Shown: piece after piece, positions 5,158 through 8,260 of the stretch
How positions within the stretch are numbered: the first letter of the stretch is position 1
Layout of the letters: every line of letters starts with the position of its first letter
NCBI GenBank assembly: GCA_003529325.1
Contig: DPVW01000432.1
Span: 15,807-24,066, forward strand
Direction of reading: 5' to 3'
DNA from: Candidatus Latescibacterota bacterium
GTDB lineage: Bacteria; Latescibacterota; UBA2968; UBA8231
Length of the DNA: 8,260 bases
The notes under the pieces: model-generated
Databases searched by the model: none
Told to the model about the DNA's origin: nothing
Seen by the model: the letters and a program-made list of their open reading frames with translations, nothing else
Position numbers and translations under genes: made by a program

Positions 5158-7428
5158 TTAAGCCGTCGCCGAGGCTGCGGCCTCGGCGGCGTCAGAGATG
5201 CGGTTGAAGCAGGTGAAGGCGCCTTCAAGAAACAGTTGGCACTCTTCGATCGAGCGGTGTGCGTCATCCCGGCTGGGATCGCTCAAGGGTTCTTCCTGCA
5301 TGCGGAACAGATAGCGGGCGAACTTGTCCTTGGCAAAGGGATCGAAGTACAACTCTGTGTCAACGAAGCGGGTCTTGAATTCCGCGCTGATTTTGCTCGC
5401 ATCATCGCCCACATCGAGGAACTGTGTGCGCACCAGGGCTTTGGCCCCAGCGACCATGGCCTTGAAGGCGGTGTTGTAGGCGGCACTGAAATCCTCTTCG
5501 TCGAGCAGGATCTGGGCCTCGAAAGCCTCGCGTTCTGCCGCCATCAATTCGAACTGAGCAAGTGGTACGACCTCACCGGCACACTCCCCCTTGCCCATGT
5601 CGTCGATATTGAATGCGCGTGTGTCGCCCCAGTCCTGGTAGAAAGAGGGATCCTCCTCATACGTGGGCACCTGAATAAGGTCGTCGAGCATGGACTTGAC
5701 ATCCCGTTTGCCGATACGAGAGATGAAGTCCTGGAAGGTCTCCTCGCCCTGCCGATCTGTCACATAGCGCTCCGTGAGCCGATCGACGACGTGGGGGATG
5801 TTTTTGGAGGGGACAGCCGCCATGGCGAGCCCGAAGGACTCGCCGTTGCCCTTCCACCGACCGCCCAGCATGACCTGGAAGTGGGGTACAGTGACGCCAT
5901 TGATCTTGCGGCTGATGCCATAGAAGCCGATGTCGGCAACATGATGCTGGCCACAGGAGTTGAAGCAGCCGCTGACCTTGATCCGCATGCCCTGCACAGC
6001 CTTGTCCAGCGTGTGAAAGCGCTCGCCCAGGCGCTGACGCAATTCGCCTGCAAGACCGCGCGAGGAGGCGATGCCCAGCTTGCAGGTGTCGGTGCCGGGG
6101 CAGGAGGTGACGTCGACGATGGTGTTGGCTGCCGAACCGTTGAGGCCGATGGCGGCCAGATCGGTGTACAATGCCGGCAGATCGGCTTCGCTCACCCAGC
6201 GTAACACGATATTCTGTTCGACCGTCATGCGGATGGTATCCTTCACATACTTGCTCGACAGCGCCGCGAGATCGCGCATCTGACGCGAGGTCAGGTCGCC
6301 CAGGGGCAGGTAGACGGTTACGACAGCGTAACCGGCCTGGCTCTGCTGATAGATGTTGGTGTTGAACCAATCGTCGAATCCGTCGGGTAGCTGGACACCG
6401 TTGAGGGACTGACCGGGTTTGAGTGGCTCTTCATCGTTGCTGCCGAGTTCTTGCAGATAAGAGGTCCAGCGCTCATCGTGGGGCAGCACGGCCCGCTCCT
6501 CGAGGACCAAGCGCCTGAACTCTTCGATGCCGATTCTGGCGATGAGAAATTTCAGCCGCGCCCGGGCGCGATTCTTCTTTTCCCCGAGGCGGGCAAAAAC
6601 GCGACCGATCGCCTGGCTGAGGGGTAACAACTCTTCCTCGCTGACAAATTCATCGAAAATCTTGGCCTGATGCGGCACCGCTCCGAGGCCACCACCCACA
6701 TACAACTCGAAGCCTCGTTTGCTCTCGCCATCGATCTCACGAGTGACACCAATAGCCCCGATGTCGTGCATATTGACGAGACCGCAGGCTTCGTGGCGGC
6801 AACCGGAGAAGGCGATTTTCACCTTGCGCCCAAAGTCCTGGGCGTCGGGGTGGCCGAGGAGGAACTTGCTGAGGGCGCGGCTGTACGGCGTTACGTCGAA
6901 GGACTCGGTGTTGCAGACCCCCGCCAGGGGGCAGGCGGTGACGTTGCGCACGGAATTGCCGCAGGCCTCACGGGTCGTGATCCCGACGGCGGCAAGACGC
7001 CGCATGAGGTCGACGGTATCATCGATGTGGATGTAATGAAGCTGAATGTCCTGGCGCGTTGTTATGTGCAGGATGTCGTCAGAATACTCTTCGCCCAGGT
7101 CGGCGAGGAGATTCATCTGTGTCGCGTTGAGACCACCGAAGGGGATCTTGATACGGATCATGCCCGGCGCGTGCCAGAGTGTGTTGGGGCCCTTTGTCTT
7201 TTGTTCAGGGTATGCCAGTTGCTGGGTCTGGCGGCCATCGAAGCGCTGACCATTGTCGTAACGCTGGCCATAGGCCCCCCGACGCAGTCGTGTTTCGGCG
7301 AATACGACCTCGTCGATCTTGTCCTGTTTTCGCAACTCGATCTCGGTCTCGAAGATGTCGATCTCGCGACCGAGATCTTCGGGGATGCGGTTGCCCAACT
7401 GATCTTTCCAGGTCAGGGCTTCATTCAT
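5158..7428 (-). CDS. Ferredoxin-type siroheme nitrite/sulfite reductase with helical C-terminal extension
   Basis: A 756-aa enzyme carrying out six-electron reduction of sulfite to sulfide or nitrite to ammonia on siroheme coupled to a [4Fe-4S] cluster. Two pseudo-repeats are visible. The first has RIKIPFGG (92-99), TTRQDIQLH (123-131), TTREACGN (151-158) and RKVK (201-204), which supply siroheme and substrate Arg/Lys residues in the family. The second carries the cluster ligands Cys443, Cys449, Cys488 and Cys492 (C-x5-C and C-x3-C). There is no flavin or NADPH domain, so ferredoxin is the likely donor, and one is encoded nearby. The catalytic part ends near 600; family members usually stop there. 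About 130 further residues (620-750) look all-helical and HEPN-like. The first half also keeps Cys166, Cys172, Cys210 and Cys215. The ATG at 7428 has only a weak ribosome site, AGGTG. Sulfite versus nitrite cannot be decided from sequence. Confidence 0.93.
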   Translation of the reverse strand: MNEALTWKDQLGNRIPEDLGREIDIFETEIELRKQDKIDEVVFAETRLRRGAYGQRYDNGQRFDGRQTQQLAYPEQKTKGPNTLWHAPGMIRIKIPFGGLNATQMNLLADLGEEYSDDILHITTRQDIQLHYIHIDDTVDLMRRLAAVGITTREACGNSVRNVTACPLAGVCNTESFDVTPYSRALSKFLLGHPDAQDFGRKVKIAFSGCRHEACGLVNMHDIGAIGVTREIDGESKRGFELYVGGGLGAVPHQAKIFDEFVSEEELLPLSQAIGRVFARLGEKKNRARARLKFLIARIGIEEFRRLVLEERAVLPHDERWTSYLQELGSNDEEPLKPGQSLNGVQLPDGFDDWFNTNIYQQSQAGYAVVTVYLPLGDLTSRQMRDLAALSSKYVKDTIRMTVEQNIVLRWVSEADLPALYTDLAAIGLNGSAANTIVDVTSCPGTDTCKLGIASSRGLAGELRQRLGERFHTLDKAVQGMRIKVSGCFNSCGQHHVADIGFYGISRKINGVTVPHFQVMLGGRWKGNGESFGLAMAAVPSKNIPHVVDRLTERYVTDRQGEETFQDFISRIGKRDVKSMLDDLIQVPTYEEDPSFYQDWGDTRAFNIDDMGKGECAGEVVPLAQFELMAAEREAFEAQILLDEEDFSAAYNTAFKAMVAGAKALVRTQFLDVGDDASKISAEFKTRFVDTELYFDPFAKDKFARYLFRMQEEPLSDPSRDDAHRSIEECQLFLEGAFTCFNRISDAAEAAASATA

Positions 7429-7457
7429 GAAGAATCACACCTGTGTCTAGCGTGGAG

Positions 7458-7490
7458 CGTCGCAGTCGGGCAGCATTGCACCGGGCGACG
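7458..7490 (-). other. Hairpin in the reductase mRNA leader
   Basis: A six-base perfect stem CGTCGC/GCGACG (7458-7463 with 7485-7490) encloses shorter inner pairings (7467-7469 with 7481-7483, then GC with GC around 7473-7479). It lies in the roughly 90-base leader between the predicted start point and the ATG at 7428. I do not recognise a known riboswitch in it, and no U tract follows, so it is not a terminator. Confidence 0.3.
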
Positions 7491-7525
7491 GCAGGAACAC
7501 GTATTTGCTTGATAAATCTGACGTT

Positions 7526-7553
7526 AAATTAGAGACGGATGTAGGACTGTCAA
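7526..7553 (-). promoter_or_regulatory. Probable promoter for the nitrite/sulfite reductase operon
   Basis: On the - strand a perfect -35 box TTGACA (7553-7548) is followed after 16 bases by TAATTT (7531-7526, 3 of 6 consensus). The start point would be near 7519. It begins 14 bases past the galU stop, so the reductase operon can be transcribed separately from galU. The weak -10 box suggests dependence on an activator; that is inference. Confidence 0.5.
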
Positions 7554-7566
7554 CGAGACAGAGCCC

Positions 7567-8260
7567 TTACTTTGGGCGGCGTTGGGCCAGCCGTTGGCGT
7601 ACATACTCAGCGGTATCATCACCCCACTCGGGGTCGTCGAGGGCATAGTCGATGAAGGTTCGAAAATAGGCGCGATGGTTGCCGATATCATATCGCGTCT
7701 CATCCTGCCTGAGTCGCACAGCACGCACTTCACGGCCATTCTGGATGAGACGGTGGATGGCTTCAGTCAGGTATATCTCGCCTGTTTCCGAAGGTGCCAC
7801 GGCGCGGATCTGGTCGAAAATCTCCGGCGCGAAGACATAACGGGCGCTGACGGCGAGTCGGCTGTCCGTGGTCCCCGGTGCCGGTTTCTCGATAATGTCG
7901 GCAAGACGGGCATCCGCAGCTTCTGTTTCTCCGGGTCTTGGCACCAGAATGCCGTAATTGCCGACCAGTTCCGCGTCGACCTCCCAGGCACCGATGGTAC
8001 AGGCGGAGCGGTGTTCATTGTGTGACGCGATCATGCGCCGTAGAAGATTGTCGCCATCGTTGGAACTGATGATGCTGTCGCCGAAGGCGACGACGAAGGG
8101 CATCCCACCGACGAAACTTTCCGCCGCAGCGACGGCGTCGCCCGTTCCTAGCGGTTTGGTCTGCCCCAGGGGGACCTGCTGGCGTGTGAAGAAGAATTCG
8201 ATGCCGCGCTGCCGATAGTCAAAGCGCCCCACCTCACGCACATCGCGTCCGTCCAGTTCC
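7567..8260 (-). CDS. galU: UTP--glucose-1-phosphate uridylyltransferase, GalU-like (5' end outside window)
   Basis: The C-terminal 230 residues of a GalU-type nucleotidyltransferase, which makes UDP-glucose from UTP and glucose-1-phosphate for polysaccharides and cell-envelope sugars. The reading frame is open to the window edge, and a GTG at 8241 lies inside the conserved fold, so the start is beyond 8260. Full-length GalU is about 290-300 aa, so roughly 60-70 residues with the N-terminal nucleotide loop are missing. In visible-residue numbering: PLGTGDAV (36-43), the metal-binding Asp61 in FGDSII (59-64, where many GalU proteins have GDD), the sugar-phosphate lysine in IIEKP (122-126), GEIYLTEAI (160-168) and RYDIGN (189-194). 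A second PLGQ copy (30-33) sits just before PLGTG. No clear terminator follows before the reductase promoter. Confidence 0.9.
   Translation of the reverse strand, partial: ELDGRDVREVGRFDYRQRGIEFFFTRQQVPLGQTKPLGTGDAVAAAESFVGGMPFVVAFGDSIISSNDGDNLLRRMIASHNEHRSACTIGAWEVDAELVGNYGILVPRPGETEAADARLADIIEKPAPGTTDSRLAVSARYVFAPEIFDQIRAVAPSETGEIYLTEAIHRLIQNGREVRAVRLRQDETRYDIGNHRAYFRTFIDYALDDPEWGDDTAEYVRQRLAQRRPK

Noticed and set aside
5059..6204. Long + strand open frame (381 codons) opposite the nitrite/sulfite reductase
   Set aside because: It is the antisense shadow of a well-supported gene. The translation has no recognisable domain and is low-complexity (Ala, Gly, Asp, Val rich), as expected in GC-rich DNA.
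6670..7512. + strand open frame of 280 codons over the 5' half of the reductase and its leader
   Set aside because: Antisense to conserved reductase sequence, no ribosome site of note and no recognisable motif.
7429..7519. Known riboswitch (for example a SAM or SAH class) in the reductase leader
   Set aside because: The hairpin at 7458-7490 does not show the conserved core of any class I can recall.
20..7528. TTTAACGTCA occurring at 20-29 (+) and 7528-7519 (-), both in non-coding DNA
   Set aside because: A single ten-base match between two intergenic regions is close to chance expectation for this much sequence, and the positions relative to the promoters differ.

Overview
The window reads as ordinary chromosomal DNA of a moderately GC-rich bacterium. 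Evidence for a diderm is only suggestive: a LolD/MacB-type ABC ATPase. I see no phage, transposon, CRISPR or RNA-gene signal. No single gene fixes the phylum. The long ferredoxin-dependent nitrite/sulfite reductase with an extra C-terminal domain, and the acetoin/pyruvate-type E1 pair, would suit an environmental lineage such as Deltaproteobacteria-, Nitrospirota- or Gemmatimonadota-like groups, but that is a guess. No stretch over 300 bases lacks a gene; the longest is the 233-base leader at the left edge.

Layout. One gene, an orphan ABC ATPase (234-986), lies on the + strand behind a good sigma-70-type promoter (107-135). Everything else is on the - strand. The two sets converge on a strong bidirectional terminator (1018-1055). 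Reading the - strand in its own direction, the order is: galU (5' end outside the window, stop at 7567); a 138-base promoter/leader region; a 756-aa siroheme nitrite/sulfite reductase (7428-5158); a 193-aa uncharacterised protein (5141-4560), 16 bases downstream with its ribosome site overlapping the reductase stop codon; a 144-base region with a near-consensus promoter; a 7Fe ferredoxin (4415-4164); a hairpin followed by a U-rich tract (4102-4140); then E1 alpha (4061-2994), E1 beta (2997-2008, ATGA overlap) and an SDR oxidoreductase (2001-1081).

How the genes may work together. The reductase uses ferredoxin electrons to reduce sulfite to sulfide or nitrite to ammonia, and a ferredoxin is encoded just downstream from its own promoter. 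This suggests a supply module of reductase, unknown protein and ferredoxin. The E1 alpha/beta pair would decarboxylate a 2-oxo acid (or cleave acetoin) on thiamine diphosphate. No E2 or E3 is present, so the partner complex must be encoded elsewhere. The co-transcribed SDR may act on a related carbonyl substrate.

The points most worth a second look are the HEPN-like helical tail on the reductase, the retained cysteine quartet in its normally cluster-free first half, the unknown protein coupled to it, and the similar -35 regions of the reductase and ferredoxin promoters. I found no clearly new multi-gene system.
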